Source: Saccoglossus kowalevskii (taxonomy: Eukaryota; Hemichordata; Enteropneusta; Harrimaniidae). Taken from it: DNA of 22,459 nt. The notes below the pieces were generated by a model. The model did not search any database. It saw only the letters and a program-made list of their open reading frames with translations, and was not told the DNA's origin. Below, piece by piece: positions 21,545-22,459 of this stretch. Position 1 is the stretch's first letter; every line of letters starts with the position of its first letter. Where the stretch lies: the NCBI RefSeq assembly GCF_000003605.2, contig NW_003122409.1:989939-1012397 (forward strand). The letters are read 5' to 3'. A program made the translations under genes and the position numbers.

Positions 21545-21769
21545 CTATAAATAATTAAAAAATAATGAGTGACAATGAAAGCCACTTTTTTAAAAAAAAT
21601 ACTGATAAAACAGGGTTCAACCTTCAGCATTATAGAGTAGGGATTTCCACCAACTGTTTAATTTTGGATATAGCATATAACAATGAACACAATAGAAATA
21701 ATCAATATACTCTATTGTTATGCAAAATACTATGTTCTACTTTTATGAGGAGAATTTGTGTCAAATTTT

Positions 21770-22459
21770 GCCAAATAAAGCTTATTAAATTGCTTTTAAA
21801 TATGCACAATCAAGGCAAACGCACATGGGCTATTGAAATAATGCTCCTACTAGGCAATTTAGGTTTTGGTACAGTCTGGGAAAATCAAGGCATTGAAAAC
21901 AGTGAAAATTTTCTACTTGAGTTCAAAAGCCGTGCGCAAAATGAAGGTAAAAGAATTTGGTACTCGGATATATGTACGACGGAGAAAACAGATCATTATC
22001 GACAATTTAAATTTAACTTTGGCAGAGAAATGTACTTAAAGCTTTCAGTCAACACAAAACTTCGTAGAGCATATGCCCGTTTAAGGTGTTCAGATCACCC
22101 CTTAGCTATAGAAGTCGGTAGACACAGAGGAATCGCCAGAGTATAGAATTTGCAATCTATGTTTGTCTGAAATTGAAGACGAGTTCCATTTTCTTCTAAA
22201 ATGACCAAAACTCAACACATTCAGGCAAACATTTCTCCCCCAGTCTCTCCAGGACCATGCAGCAAACACCTTGCATGATTTTCACAAGATAATGGCATCA
22301 GACAACCCGACTGATATTGAAAGTGTTGCTTTATTTTGTTGTCATGTATTAAAAGTTAAAGAGAAATTGTAATTTAAGTCTTTTAAACTTTATTTTCAAA
22401 CCTATGACAGAAATGTAATGATTTATTATTATTTGCATACATGGGCCATAGGCCTAAAT
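21770..22459 (+). mobile_element. LINE 3' end, antisense in a NELFA intron
   Basis: The plus-strand frame near 21780-22143 reads like the region after the RT domain of an invertebrate non-LTR element (WAIEIMLLLGNLGFGTVW, YLKLSVNTKLRRAYARLR). A frameshift near 22130 leads into EYRICNLC and then IEDEFHFLL, a CxxC...H zinc-finger-like motif. Its expected last Cys codon is replaced by TGA (near 22203), followed by the terminal frame up to a TAA near 22371. The 3' UTR continues to the window end (GGGCCATAGGCCTAAAT). The element is 5'-truncated and dead, and lies opposite to NELFA, upstream of its exon starting at 21544. The left end is approximate because the open frame runs on from 21565. Confidence 0.7.

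Noticed and set aside
21235-21630. Minus-strand frames rich in Thr/Asn/Cys or Gln/Leu over the NELFA linker exon
   Set aside because: They are out-of-frame shadows. The third minus frame gives the spliced NELFA exon ending at a perfect donor and continuing into REQMLAAQEMF.

Overview
This is eukaryotic, animal-like DNA. It is AT-rich, with long gene-poor stretches, GT-AG introns, broken LINE retrotransposons with (ATT)n tails, a MITE and a minisatellite. A NELF-A orthologue makes it metazoan. The overall look suggests a marine invertebrate, perhaps a mollusc, but that assignment is inference.

Two genes can be supported, both on the minus strand. The first (about 9737 to 5498) is the main result. 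Three exons joined by two phase-1 introns give a single 1029-residue frame that matches the bacterial VioB / RebD / StaD family (chromopyrrolic-acid or iminophenyl-pyruvate dimer synthases) from the N-terminal 'DWPRIHF' motif, through the ferritin-like domain, to the C-terminal tail. Exon 1 adds a signal peptide in front of what would be the bacterial N-terminus. The product is therefore predicted to be secreted: an animal version of a tryptophan-dimerising pigment or antibiotic enzyme. The second gene (19986 to beyond 22459) is the 3' part of NELFA (negative elongation factor A). Its last three exons encode a Gln/Thr/Ala-rich linker and the conserved C-terminus.

Layout: 1-5134 is gene-poor, with a perfect 16-bp palindrome near 4260. 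5135-5497 is the 3' flank of the VioB-like gene, with clustered poly(A) signals and a CpG-rich patch holding an NRF-1-type site. 5498-9737 is the VioB-like gene; its second intron holds a 32-bp minisatellite. 9838-14100 is intergenic, with a diverged duplication and a G-quadruplex motif. 14100-17221 is a dead L2/CR1-type LINE, apparently interrupted by the 3' end of a second element. 17222-19700 is intergenic, with a CpG/GC-rich islet and a decayed coding-like stretch. 19715-20024 is a degenerate tandem repeat whose first unit contains the NELFA stop codon. 19986-22459 is NELFA, with a MITE in one intron and an antisense LINE 3' end in another.

The two genes have no obvious functional link. 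No L-amino-acid oxidase (the usual upstream partner of RebD/VioB) is visible in the window.
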